From assembly GCA_947561585.1 (NCBI GenBank), contig CANNZV010000340.1, positions 1 to 64,000 of the forward strand: a DNA stretch of 64,000 nt. Direction: 5' to 3'. Shown here in pieces: positions 52,936-64,000 of this stretch. The translations under genes were made by a program, and so were the position numbers. Under the pieces are notes generated by a model, which saw nothing but the letters and a program-made list of their open reading frames with translations, was not told the origin of the DNA and did not search any database. This DNA comes from Caprella mutica. Its lineage: Eukaryota > Arthropoda > Malacostraca > Amphipoda > Caprellidae. The number at the start of each line of letters is the position of its first letter. Within the stretch, counting starts at the first letter, position 1.

Positions 52936-54739
52936 CACTGAGTGTATATAAAGATGGAGGTGGCATAGTGCAGGCAAAAGTGATGCCAAAAAGTGGCGCC
53001 ATGGGCGTGTCTTAACCCCAGTATATAGAATATGTAGTGACAATCGAGACGTTTAGTGTACGTGACGTCATCACAGCAACACTCTAAAACGAAAATTGTC
53101 GTTACTTATCACTCTATTGTCATTACTATGTATATTTTTTATACTGTGGTCTAAACCAAGGGCGCCCCTCCCACTCGTATCAGTTTAACAGAATGCACGG
53201 AAAGGAGATGATGTGCGTGCTAGACTCGCTCTACCTCATGCACTTCTCGAAGCCCTATATTTTAAAGATTCAATAGTTACTTACGATTACAGATAATTTC
53301 TATGATAAAATAAAGTGTACAATTTGATTACTAACTTTGCTTTGACATCTCACTGAAACTACAATTTTATTTCAGTAATAACAAGATGAATAAAGAGAAT
53401 GTATGCTCAAATCAAAATAAATTCACAACAAAAAGTATTATTAAACCATAAAAAATATAAGTATTTATCCATGGGTCAAAGCATATACTTCTCAAAAAGA
53501 AAGACTATGCTACTGACTATTTTCGACTAATTTATTGCACGAAAGTTTGAGATTAAATTACATTCTAAAAAAAAGAAGCAATGGCCTATACACGTATATC
53601 CAGAAACTTAGTGTGACGTCACGACTTGATCATTCTATTAGATTGAATGTAAAATTTAAATATACTTTATAAGTTATAACTTTTGTTGACATCTGATAAG
53701 CATGGAGAAAATATGTGTATTATTTATCATACAACGGAAGTAAATGAAAAATAAAAGTATTTTATGTACAAATGCAATCAATATATATGTAAGGGGTTTA
53801 ACTTACCTATTTTGTTACATATGTTACATGGTGGGAAAATACGTAAACCACCATAAAAATATCATTCATGAACATTAGTTGCATGATGTGATTAAATATC
53901 TTCCATCTTCTAATGCATCATATTATTTTCATTTACATTCAGTACTATTGAGTTTAATAATATATAATGATAAAAACCACCTATGCAACTTGTTACTTTT
54001 TAATTCTCAAATCTTATGTCTCAAAGAATTGAAGTCTGTTTCGAAACCAAAAACTACATCGCTAACGTCAAAAGGAAGTTAGGTACAAGGGACTCGAAGA
54101 GTCAGTCAGAAAGGAAAGTGGCTCCGTGAACAAATTTATCTACCACGATTCGATGACCAAGCTCAGGCATGAAGAAAATACGTTACTTAATTAAAAAGAA
54201 TGTGGTTGCGAAAGATGGAAGAGGAAAATGAAGAGTTGATGTTAAGTTAATGACACCTAAATTCCTACCTTGCAAAAACTCTAAGAGGAAAATGAGAAGA
54301 GATAGTAAATGAAGCATGCAAGCCTACATTGGCATTATCCTCTAAACCAAAAAGTAGTGTTAAAAATGAGTTGTGATTAAAAAAATTATGATAGTTTAAC
54401 TTTTAATATAAATATAATAAAATTGAATGAGAAGCCAACTATAAAATATAATGTTTTCATAAATCTCACCAATTGCGACAATTAGTGAACAATATGTTTT
54501 CATAAATAAAATATAATCATAATTGGTAAATAATTTATCATGCTAGCTACAAACAGTACAGAACAGCATAACCTCCCTCGACTGTTACTCGATTAGCACT
54601 GAGCATTGGAGGAGGGGCATACAACCCCATTGAACCGAGTGGCAGGGGTGCATTGGGGGAAGACACGCCCATGGCGCCACTTTTTGGCATCACTTTTCCT
54701 TGCATGGCATGCTACCTCCATACCTATATATACTCAGTG
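52936..54739. mobile_element. Inverted-repeat element with 8-bp duplication, family C inside
   Basis: Arms of about 100 bp: CACTGAGTGTATATAAAGAT at the left, complement of CACTGAGTATATATAGGTAT at the right, then GTGATGCCAAAAAGTGGCGC in both. TCTCAGAT flanks exactly at 52928-52935 and 54740-54747. No minisatellite in the arms. Family C copy 6 is inside (54010-54370). Confidence 0.92.
54010..54370 (+). repeat. Family C copy 6, degenerate
   Basis: GAAGTCTGTTTCGAAACC, CTACATCGCTAACGTCAAAA, GGAAAGTGGCTCCGTGAACA and a worn right half. Confidence 0.75.
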
Positions 54740-55099
54740 TCTCAGATATTGTCTATATTTATAAATGAAAAAAAGTTTTTTTTCTACATAAATGAGCAGA
54801 GGAAGTACCTTACAGCTGTTTTTAACTTTTTATGATGTTTTTAATTTTTGTACTTTGAAAAATAATTTTTATATTTTGCCTTTTTTAATTTAAAACCAAT
54901 TTTTTGGTTGAATTTCCATGATAGTGTGTGGCTAGCTGAGGCTTGAAGGTGCGTTCCCGTGATGACGAACTCGAAGGACGTCCCTCATGTTCTACAAGAA
55001 CCAACCGTTCCCGTGACAAAGAACGTTCGTCAAGTTCGTGGAACTCGACGACACGGTAGATAGTACTATCACGGAAAAGAGTATCCGTCAGCTGTTGTA

Positions 55100-57110
55100 G
55101 TATGCTATTTTAGCAGTTTTGACCTTTCTTATTTTTTGCATGTGGCATTTTAGAGAGTATTCCTCCGCGTTCAAAAATCCCCCAATAAGGAGGAGCCTAT
55201 TACTGGGGTAAAATTCTAGGGTAATTGGGTGAAATGGGGGATTAGATATGTGTATCTAGAGGAGGGACGGGGGGCAGGGGTCATTCATATCGATTTCTGA
55301 CAAGTGATTAGATATTATTTTTGTATTATTTAAATTAAAGTATAAACATATAGTTTCATTTGTATCATCCATGCAATGTTCATTTTGTAATGAATACATG
55401 TATTTTTTTATAATTTGAAATGCATATTTATAATTTTGAAATTTTCCATTCAATTAACCTTGGTATATATTTCTTACGAGTTACTCTTGTATGTTTTTAT
55501 GCAATTTACTTTTGACCAATTGTCGTTCTAATATTGAAACTAATAACTATTCGAATTTGAGGTAAAAGTAGATTTCTAGCTTTAGCTTTATCAAATCTCA
55601 TTAATTCCAAAAATATTATTTATGACAACCATTCACACAAGTTAAACTAATCCTCTTCAGATATAATTTTAAATAACTTCGCTTCTTTTACACCTTTAAA
55701 TTATTTGTTCTCCTATAGGCTATATTATTAAAACTATAATACACGTTTTCAACTTTGTGGTAAATGTCTATAGTTTTATTTTTAGTTTTGTCAAATCTTA
55801 TTCCACGAATATTTTATATTATAATCATTCACACAAGAGCATTTAATCGTCTAATGATATGATTTTTAATAGCTTCGCATTTTTTTTCACATTTAAATAA
55901 TTTGCTGGACGGGATATAACCAGTCTCGGTTATAATCCGGAGATTTTCTGCATTCAGAATTTCAATAAATTAATAGTGGTGACTAATTTAGTCGATAAGA
56001 CAAGTTTCTCTTCTTTTTCGAAGTCCTTTATGTGTATTATCTTTTTTAATTCATTCACTATATTGGCCAAATGAGGAAGTTATTAAGATTTGTGTTTTTA
56101 AAATGATAATTCATCTTACGTCTTAATTTAATGACAACAATCATTAAGTTGCTGACAAGCATTTTTCTCTATTTTCATCAACTTATAAATAAGTAATTAG
56201 TAATTACCTATACGGCTATACCGATACTTTCTATCTTTTATTGAAGTTATTTAATTGAAAAATTATTTTAGGCTAAAGAATAAAATAAAGCTATGACTAA
56301 GTTGTAACTTAATCTATTTAGTTTAGATTTTAAATGCAGTAATTTAATGGATTTTTTTATCATCAAGTGAACTGATTCTTTTCAGTTAAATTTTTTTATA
56401 TATTAAATGCTTGCACGACCAATTGATATAGTGAAAGCAGTGATATAGTGAACTAAAAATAACTGAAGTGATCATAATTTTTCTTCTCAATAAATGTCAC
56501 ATCGCCAACGTTGACAATAAAATAAGTTACAAAGTTCTATGAGATGAACCAAAAGAAATTTCTCCAAGAACTGAACGAATGTAGCCTACTGCAGTTTTGG
56601 TGCTTAATTTGTGATTCATGACAACTGTCAACTAAGGCTTTCAACTTGCAAGTTCTATCTCTTATCATACAATATTAGTTTTTTACTTAAAAAATAAGAA
56701 ATAAAGGATCAATAATAGAAAATGGATAATTATTTTATATTTATAAAAAATAGTGTTTTACAAAAGTTGAAGATAACAATTAAATCAGGTAAAAATTTAA
56801 AAAACTACTACACGACTAAATACACTTGCAGGTTATTTTAAAGTAAAAACTACCCGATACAATTTTTACTAAAATAAAGGATTTCTAATTAGTACTAGTT
56901 TAGATTAGATTGATACAAGAAGTATCAATCTTAGAACAATTTTTAAAAGCTTAGGGTTGAATGATTAACATGAACTTACAATATACAATTAATTCTATAT
57001 TTACCTAAGATTAAAGTTCTTCAAACGCATAACAATAAATAAAATACACAAATTAGTTCGGTATTTAATGCACTTCCTTTTCACGGAAAAATGTCGTTGA
57101 AAATCTAAAA
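55100..57110. other. AT-rich DNA, no gene seen
   Basis: Inside the 7.8-kb insertion. No exon or repeat could be supported. Confidence 0.5.
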
Positions 57111-57169
57111 ATAACAAGCATGAATAAATGGATATCACAGGGAATGAGACCAGACTTCCTGGGAATGAT

Positions 57170-57720
57170 GAGAACTCATCTGATAGTGATTAGTACTGTC
57201 CTGATGAGAACTACACTGATAGTGATTAGTACTGTCCTGATGAGAACTACACTGACAGTGATTAGTACTGTCCTGATGAGAACTACACTGATAGTGATTA
57301 GTACTATCCTGATGAGAACTACACTGATAGTGATTAGTACTGTCCTGATGAGAACTACACTGATAGTGATTAGTACTGTCCTGATGAGAACTACACTGAT
57401 AGTGATTAGTACTGTCCTGATGAGAACTCATCTGATAGTGATTAGTACTGTCCTGATGAGAACTCATCTGATAGTGATTAGTACTGTCCTGATGAGAACT
57501 CATCTGATAGTGATTAGTACTGTCCTGATGAGAACTCATCTGATAGTGATTAGTACTGTCCTGATGGGAAATTCACTGACAGTGATTAGTACTGTCCTGA
57601 TGGGAAATTCACCGATGAGAACTTCACCGATGAGAACTTCACCGATGAGAACTGCACCGATGAGAACTGCACCGGTGAGAACTGCACCGGTGAGAACTGC
57701 ACCGGTGAGAACTGCAGTGG
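57170..57720. repeat. Compound 36-bp / 15-bp minisatellite
   Basis: About eleven 36-bp units (CTGATGAGAACTACACTGAT plus AGTGATTAGTACTGTC) pass into about eight 15-bp units (ACCGATGAGAACTGC). Both contain GATGAGAACT. Because 36 and 15 are multiples of three, long frames stay open on both strands; I do not take them as genes. Confidence 0.95.
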
Positions 57721-57904
57721 TGCGAAGTTAATTGAATCTGAAAATGTTTACAAACAAATTGATTAAAAAATCTCTGATATTGACTTAGAATCACGCTACA
57801 AACAATTATTAACAAGATAAAACAAATTGAATAGATTTTATTTTAATCTCGTACTATAATATTTTTTTTTCATTATACTAGGTAATATATTTTTTCATTA
57901 TACT

Positions 57905-58270
57905 AGGGGTTTAACGTCGTGCTTCAGTCATATCGTGACTATTTGCTTCAGTCATATCGTGACTATTTCGCTGACGTAAAAGGAAATTAAATACAAGGGA
58001 CTAGAAGAAGCAGTCAGAAAGGAAAGTGGCTCCATGAACAAAGGCACTTACAACCGTTGGTGACAATGCTCATGGATGCAGAAAAGCTACTCCGTGAATG
58101 CAGTCACTTACCAAGGAATGTGACGAAACGGGACGCAAGCACCGGTGGCTGCCCTCACGGATGGAAAAGGAAAATGAAGAGGTAATAGTAAATGAAGCCT
58201 ACGAGCCTACCTAACACAAAAATCTAAGACCTCGTAGTTGAAGAGCATAACCCTAGCGCTATTCTACAAA
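57905..58270 (+). repeat. Family C copy 7
   Basis: Starts after TTTAACGTCGTGCTTC, with an internal 24-bp duplication (GCTTCAGTCATATCGTGACT). Otherwise close to copy 2 up to AACCCTAGCGCTATTC. Confidence 0.87.
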
Positions 58271-58274
58271 ATCC

Positions 58275-59505
58275 TGAACAATGTGTATTCGAAGCACATT
58301 TGGTTATGTTAAAAGTATCCACATTCGAGTGGCAAGGAAGAAACAAGATTTGATAGAAAACAAGATTAATGGAAATTAGAACACAAATAGATTAAAATCC
58401 TTACTGTGATCAGAGTGCGTTTCGAATTTTAAAAATCAAACTTACAAAATATTTACCCAAAGGACTAAAAAGAGTGGCACCTCGATCTAATATTTTTAAT
58501 TTTTTCTTTATGTTGATGAATTAAGAGGTTATACCGCAAACGATGGAAAGAAAAGGATAATTTAAAATGAGTAAAGAAAAGACAACAAAGTTATTTTTGG
58601 AAATTGCAAGATAAGGTTGAATAGATGTTTAGCATTAGAAACGTGGTTTTATAGAAACACTACATTTATCTTCTATTACTCGAGACTAACTGTTAGATAA
58701 AGTCTAATTCCAATCCGTAGAATACTTACTACAATTAATGCTACAAAGGACTATATTACAAACTAATTGGCAAAAAGTCTAATTAATTTAAACGAAACTA
58801 AAGACCTCTACAAAAGAGATAATTGAATTTTACTAATTTCTTGTAATTAAATATTGGTCATTTTTTTAAACAAGATTATAGCTTTATGGAAACAGAAATT
58901 GTACTGAAAAAGGGTAATACATATTTGTTTCAAAAATGGAAGGAAGTATTTAATTTTATTCGATTTGTTGTCAAAGGAGATGCAAAGAACGAAACTGTAA
59001 AATAGAAAAAATGAAAGTCAGTAAGTTGAAAATACTGAACAATGTCACTAAACTACTTAATTTTATTTAAATGTTCAAATATGAATGTCACAAGACTAAT
59101 GAAATATTGTAGAAACTCTCATTTTAGCGGCAAGTTACATGTTGAAGTAATCTAGAATATTGTATAAATTAAGCTATTCGTATTATCAGTAAATTTTAAC
59201 AGTTTAAACGTTATTTTAGTTTAATGATTTAATGAGTCAAGAATTCCAAACTGGAGTATAAACAAAAAGCTACAATTAAAAAAAAAAGTAACTATATAAG
59301 AGTTTAATTAATTATTACCAGTACTCTGAATATTTGCAAATTTTAATACTAGCAAAATAAATAACCGTTTATCACCATGGAGTGGATATGAACAGTCAGT
59401 ATTTAAGAATTCAGTATTTCAGAAACTAAAGAAACCATAAGTTGTGTATTTACAATTACCAATTGTAAAGTATTTGGACGAAATAATTTACAATTGCCAA
59501 TCAAT
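58275..59505. other. AT-rich DNA, no gene seen
   Basis: No supported feature. Confidence 0.5.
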
Positions 59506-59509
59506 TTAA

Positions 59510-59905
59510 TTGAAAGTTTTTAGGCCATATCGTTGATATTGAAAAGAAATTGAATATAAATGGGGCTTGAAGTAAGTTATAAAGGAAAGAGACTCCATGA
59601 AAGAATAATCTACCACCAGTCGGAGACAACGCTTATGGATGCAAAAAAAATAAATCCATGACTGCAGTCACTTACCAAGGAATGTGATGAAAAGAGTCAC
59701 CAACACCGGTGGCAGCACTCACAGATGGAAAAGGAAAATGAAGAGGTGATAATAAATGAAGCCTACCGGACACAAAAAAAACCATACGAGTTATCCTCAG
59801 AAACTACAATTAGCCACAAAAATGATAAGCCTGAAGCTGTTGTGCCCTTCTCTTATATTCACCTGAACAGATTGAGGATACAGCCACTGGGGGCTTTGCA
59901 ATTAG
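59510..59905 (+). repeat. Family C copy 8
   Basis: AGGCCATATCGTTGATATTG to TGAGGATACAGCCACTGGGG. A 75-residue frame spans its right half, but other copies are not open there. Confidence 0.8.
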
Positions 59906-60299
59906 CCTACTATACATATTATATCTTTAAACAATTTTCATACATTTTTTAAATTATATATTTATGAAACATAACTGATACGAATAACTTTGCTAATTCT
60001 ATCAGTTATCACTGAACTAATAGAAATTTGTCCTTACCAATTGAGAATAGGGAGATTTGCACTGCTGTCGTTTGATTCTTCCGCTTTCTTGTGAGAAGTG
60101 ATCTGGTCATAGGTAGTGGTCTTTAGAGTTCCACCTAGCGAATGCTCGCTCTACCCATTGAACTGGAAACAAATTTTAATAATATAAATTAGTATATAAG
60201 TTATTGTTATTGACTAGGTTTGATGCGAATATATTGGTTTCGAGATTTCGTTAATCGGAGAATAAATAGAAAAGACCTTAATATAGATCTAGCAGTTAG

Positions 60300-60385
60300 A
60301 TTGGAAAGAGACGCCGTGATTGGAATGAAAGAGACTCGTCAATGGAATGAAAGAGACTCGTCAATGGAATGTTACGGAATGAGAA
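60300..60385. repeat. Short tandem repeat, GGAATGAAAGAGACTCGTCAAT
   Basis: Two exact 22-bp units and flanking partial ones. Confidence 0.8.
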
Positions 60386-60734
60386 TCTAGTAATCGCGGA
60401 AGTAAGAGGAAAATGAACAAACAGGGTGCAAAAACATATTGCAAATTATTTTAATAAACAATCTAAGACTACATTGTTATCCCTATCTAGTGCTATTCTA
60501 CAAAACAGTGAATTTCAATGAAACAAAAAGGAAAAAAACTTGGTCATCATCCAATTTGCAACTGTTCGTATCGAAAAATTCTCTGCCTCTTTCTTCAATT
60601 CATGACTGTTACATAGTGTCATTCGTTGAAAACTCTCATAAATGCAACATGAATATCTTACATATTTACTCTTATGAATTTAAGATAGTTTTTTTTTAGT
60701 ATAAAGTTATTAATAAATAATCTCTGTTAATTCA

Positions 60735-61450
60735 AGTAGGGGCTTAACGTTTTCTTTGGATCCAAAAACCATATCGATGACAATGAAATTAAATACAAGG
60801 GACTGGAAGAAGCAGTATGAAAGGAAAGTGGCTCCATGAACAAAGTCACCTACCACCGTCGGTGACAATGCTCATGAATACTAAAGAGCTACTCCGAGAA
60901 TGCATTCACTTAAAACGAATAAAAAAGGACCCAATTTAAGGTCCGGAGAATACACTCACGGATGGAAGATTAAAATTAAAAGGGGATAGTAAATTAAGCC
61001 TACAAGCCTAATAAACCTAAAAGTCGAAGACCTTGTATTTTGAAAGCATAAACCTAGTGCTATCCTCTAAAACTGCAAGTGGCGTAAAAAGATAAACATA
61101 ATAAGAATGAAAAAAGACAATTATTAATCCAATTAACAACAGTTCGAGGCCAAAGAGAACCCTCTTCTATTAAATCCACCACAAATAGCTTCATGATAGG
61201 GTCACGCAGGTAAATTGCGGCCCACTTACTAACTGCGGCCTTTAACAACTGAAACATCATAGCTTCAAAACACACGTCAAAACTTAAATTAATAAGTTAT
61301 AGCATTCACTGTGCTTCTTTTGATAGCTATGCAACATTTTAATGTAATTTTGATTCAAAATGTTTTATAAAGACTCTCTTGAGAGGGCTGCAATAAAAAA
61401 TTAAGGGCCGCAATTTACCTGCGTGACCCTAGAGCTCATGCAGACTTATA
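60735..61450 (+). repeat. Family C copy 9, interrupted by a MITE
   Basis: AGGGGCTTAACGTTTTCTTT to AGCTTCATGATA, then MITE 61199-61429, then TAGAGCTCATG, equivalent to the uninterrupted GGATAGAGCCC of copy 2. Confidence 0.82.
61199..61429. mobile_element. MITE with perfect inverted ends and TA duplication
   Basis: GGGTCACGCAGGTAAATTGC and its exact complement, about 25 bp, flanked by TA. 231 bp. The target is family C, whose copy 2 gives the empty site with a single TA. Confidence 0.93.
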
Positions 61451-61454
61451 AATT

Positions 61455-62755
61455 CTTTGATACCCAGAAAGAAAGAAATTTCTTAAGAGTTACCTGCACA
61501 AAATAAAAAAGAGAATTTGGTAGTAGAATTAGAAGATAAAAATTATGGGAAAAATAAATTAGGTGAATATACGTAATTACATTTACCGTTTAACACTAAA
61601 CTTGAGCATCCAGCTGTTCCGAAAATTATTCGTAGGTTTTCCCTTTTTTTAAAGTGCATAAATATGGTTATATCTATAGGTATTGTGAGACTAAAACCTG
61701 AAAAAGATTTAAATTTAAAGGTATTTATAAATACAGAAAGAACAATTTAAACAAAAAGTATATACTACAGTCTACATTATAGAACTATGACATAAACCGG
61801 CGGCTATTTACGAATGGAAGAATCATATGCATAATAGAACATTTAATAAAGTATATACCTACCTAAAATCTAGAAGTCTGGAGGGTAAAATAAAAAAATA
61901 AAATGTGGTTATAAGCTACAGCTCTAGGTGTTTTTTTTTTCTTTCTATTCCATGTCTACAGATCGTATTCAAAGGAATTTAGGCACAATAATATAAAGTA
62001 GAATTCCGTATTTTTTACAGAGTAATGTAAAGAAGTGCATAAAATCTAATTTTGTTATTTCGTAAACTGTTCCAAATCTCGACATTTTGCAGGTTTGGAT
62101 ACCTATAAACAATGGTTCCACTCACTAACTATAGAAAAAATTCTGAAGCTCGGTATTATTTCAAAGTTCAGAAGTAAAGATACAAAAGTTTTGGAAGCAC
62201 ACATTTTGGTAATAAATTGCAAATTCCATCAGCAATTTCAAGAAAATCTGTGAAATATTGATAAATTTTATAATTCGAAATGAAATCAAGAACAAAAACA
62301 CTTGATATTGAGCTGGACTTAGTCTCAGCTATCAGCAAAAAGCAAAAAATCAACTGGTAAATATATTTAGAGTTCATATACAAGAAGAAAACAACTAGCT
62401 CAGAAATCTGATCAGTCTTTCGAATATCTCAATTTCAAGGATGCCTAAAAATGATAGCATTAACAATTTTTCACAGAGTTAAAAAATATAGCTTGAAATT
62501 TTGAATCTAGAACTTAGAAAATTTAAGCGAAAAAAATTAATTTACAAATGTTTAAGTAAAAAATATAGTTCCATATGAGCACGACAATAAAAAATAGAGT
62601 CCTCAGCTAGAAAGACTGAAGAATAACTTATCCAGGCTAAAGTGAAATTATCTAAAGAAAGACTAATTTTCGATCTGCCTAAAACACAAGTTTTTAAATA
62701 GAGAGAGTGAAATTTGATAACTTTTCACCATGACGGCTGAAGACGAAATGTCCCG
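61455..62755. other. AT-rich DNA, no gene seen
   Basis: No supported feature. Confidence 0.5.
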
Positions 62756-63649
62756 CACTGCATGAAAAAGAATCGAAATTTCTTACATGCGGGGGTAAAA
62801 TGAGAATTTGGGGTAGCGTACGATAATCCGTGGTACAGTCGGAACTAGATTATTCATGCGCGCCTCAGCAATTGGACGGATACACTTTTCCGCGATAGTA
62901 CGTCGAGCTGTCCCTCTTGGCAGCCGTGACGTCATAAACGTAAACAAACTAACGAAAAGGGCGGGAGAAACACCTGTTCTTATTTGTAAATTAATAAAAT
63001 TGATAATTGTCATAATATTACATGTTTTGAGATTAATTGATAATAAATTAAACGGTTTAAACCCACCAAACCAAATTAGTTATTGTTAATATCCCTAATT
63101 AACTAGTGATATTAATTCCTAAACCACGGAATCGTACACATTGAAGTGGTTGCACGGGAACGCTAATCGAGGGACCGTACTTCGTACCTTGAAGGAACGT
63201 TCTTCGAGTTCTTCAGCACAGGAACGCACCATGAGGTACCTACCAGGCAATGTCGCAATGATGAGATTATAACTAGGTAGTCATTCATTTGAAGCCTGAA
63301 GGGTTAGGGAGGCCGTTATGAACCAGTTTGTATTTGATGCACAAAAATGAAAAACCCACTGACTTGTTCATAAAGCTGAAAAAATCCACCAACATATTTG
63401 GTTGATCCACCAAAATTTTCTTCATTAAATTTAAAGCTTTAACCGTGCCACCAAAAATTGATGGTACCTAAACATTTTTTTTTAGTAGTCTAAAAAGACG
63501 ATATCTTTCCATTAAAAACAAGAATGATAAAATCTTTACAGAAGAGGAAATTCCTTCAGGAACTAAGAGTGAGGCCAGGGTGGAAAAATAACTCTCTTCA
63601 GATTGACTAGTAACCCAGTCTGCAGAATGTGTCATAAGTATCTAAAAGC

Positions 63650-63840
63650 TGAACGGCGCACCACATTACGGCGCACTACAATACGGCGCACCACTGTACT
63701 TTCTATTAATGACCTCAATGTGGAAAACTGTTATGTAGTGTGTTGTATCCGCTAGTTTGTTGTTCTGCACACTTCATGATTGTTTAATTACCTGGCGGCT
63801 GGCAGGGGGGTTCGGGGGGCGGCACGCCCCCCGATACATC
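63650..63840 (+). repeat. Family D copy 5 with adjoining array
   Basis: Three GGCGCACCACATTAC-type units (63655-63697), then TGTTGTATCCGCTAGTTTGT (63740s), GTTTAATTACCTGGCGG and a G/C palindrome GGGGGGCGGCACGCCCCCC before GATACATCTACC. Confidence 0.75.
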
Positions 63841-64000
63841 TACCTAACGGCTAACTGATAAGTTTTTATTTACACCTCAGACTGAAAGTTTACAATAGTT
63901 ACCCCATAAAATTACAATTACAGTTTTCTATGATGAATTTTATTTTCTATTCCAAATTAAACATCTCAATCGAATAATTAAACTGTGTAGGTAGTATAAA
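63841..64000. other. Window end, no feature seen
   Basis: AT-rich; nothing supported. Confidence 0.5.

Larger units (their letters stand above)
55067..62893. mobile_element. 7.8-kb insertion flanked by GATAGTAC
   Basis: GATAGTAC lies just outside on both sides (55059-55066, 62894-62901). Ends TATCACGGAAAAGAGTATCC and complement of CGCGGAAAAGTGTATCCGTC are inverted repeats. The interior carries the 57.1-kb array, three family C copies and a MITE, with no transposase seen. Class not determined. Confidence 0.75.
54948..63230 (-). mobile_element. Family E copy split by a 7.8-kb insertion
   Basis: E sequence 54948-55066 ends in GGTAGATAGTAC and resumes at 62898 (GTACGTCGAGCTG), running to the E terminus at 63230. 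The two pieces join into one collinear E element as in 50913-51363. Confidence 0.82.

Noticed and set aside
57120..57731. 203- and 134-residue ORFs on opposite strands
   Set aside because: 36-bp and 15-bp repeat units keep all frames open; peptides are pure repeats of the unit.
59725..59952. 75-residue ORF MEKENEEVIINEAYRTQKKP
   Set aside because: Right half of family C copy 8; the frame is broken in the better preserved copies.
63812..63835. Helitron 3' end (G/C hairpin of family D)
   Set aside because: A strong hairpin is present but no CTRR end or TC start could be placed consistently in the five copies.

Overview
This is a window of an animal nuclear genome, most probably an insect; a hemipteran is only a guess. 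It is AT-rich and intron-containing. It carries a Copia retrotransposon with the Drosophila-copia-type primer site and is otherwise packed with DNA transposons and tandem repeats. No prokaryotic features, rRNA, tRNA or CRISPR were seen.

One host gene is well supported. A chondroitin sulfate synthase-like gene runs on the minus strand from 22156 to 5160. Twelve coding exons could be placed by homology and splice-site phase. They encode an N-terminal membrane anchor, a first glycosyltransferase domain with DDD, and a second domain with DVD and GWGMED. A 24-base N gap (21097-21120) interrupts the second exon, and roughly 60-80 residues are not accounted for there. The last two introns hold most of the mobile DNA in the first 19 kb. 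The 9.2-kb intron contains a young Copia element (8136-12779, identical-length LTRs with one difference, TGAAG target duplication), a palindromic MITE and a decayed pogo-like DNA transposon. The 3.6-kb intron contains two foldback elements.

Everything from about 22.6 kb to the end is non-genic except two weak exon candidates (near 23.4 kb and 29.7-30.1 kb). The dominant structure is foldback-type elements: two inverted arms, often made of short tandem repeats, with a direct repeat of 8-11 bp just outside. Clear cases are 15112-16083, 16691-18325, 25550-27224, 30585-35746 and 52936-54739. Looser cases are 24300-25490, 32203-34560, 40748-42990, 44050-45218, 47080-50795 and 49498-49863. One interspersed repeat (family C, about 350-480 bp, nine copies) lies inside four of them, while the arm repeats differ completely from element to element. 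A second core (family D, five copies) shows the same pairing with varied 15-17 bp arrays.

The stretch 50.8-63.2 kb is nested. A family E element (ends GGTGCGTTCCCG) was hit by another E copy and by a 1.18-kb insert holding a THAP zinc-finger relic and the 3' end of a LINE. A further E copy is split by a 7.8-kb insertion flanked by GATAGTAC. Several MITEs can be dated relative to their hosts because a related uninterrupted sequence elsewhere in the window shows the empty site.
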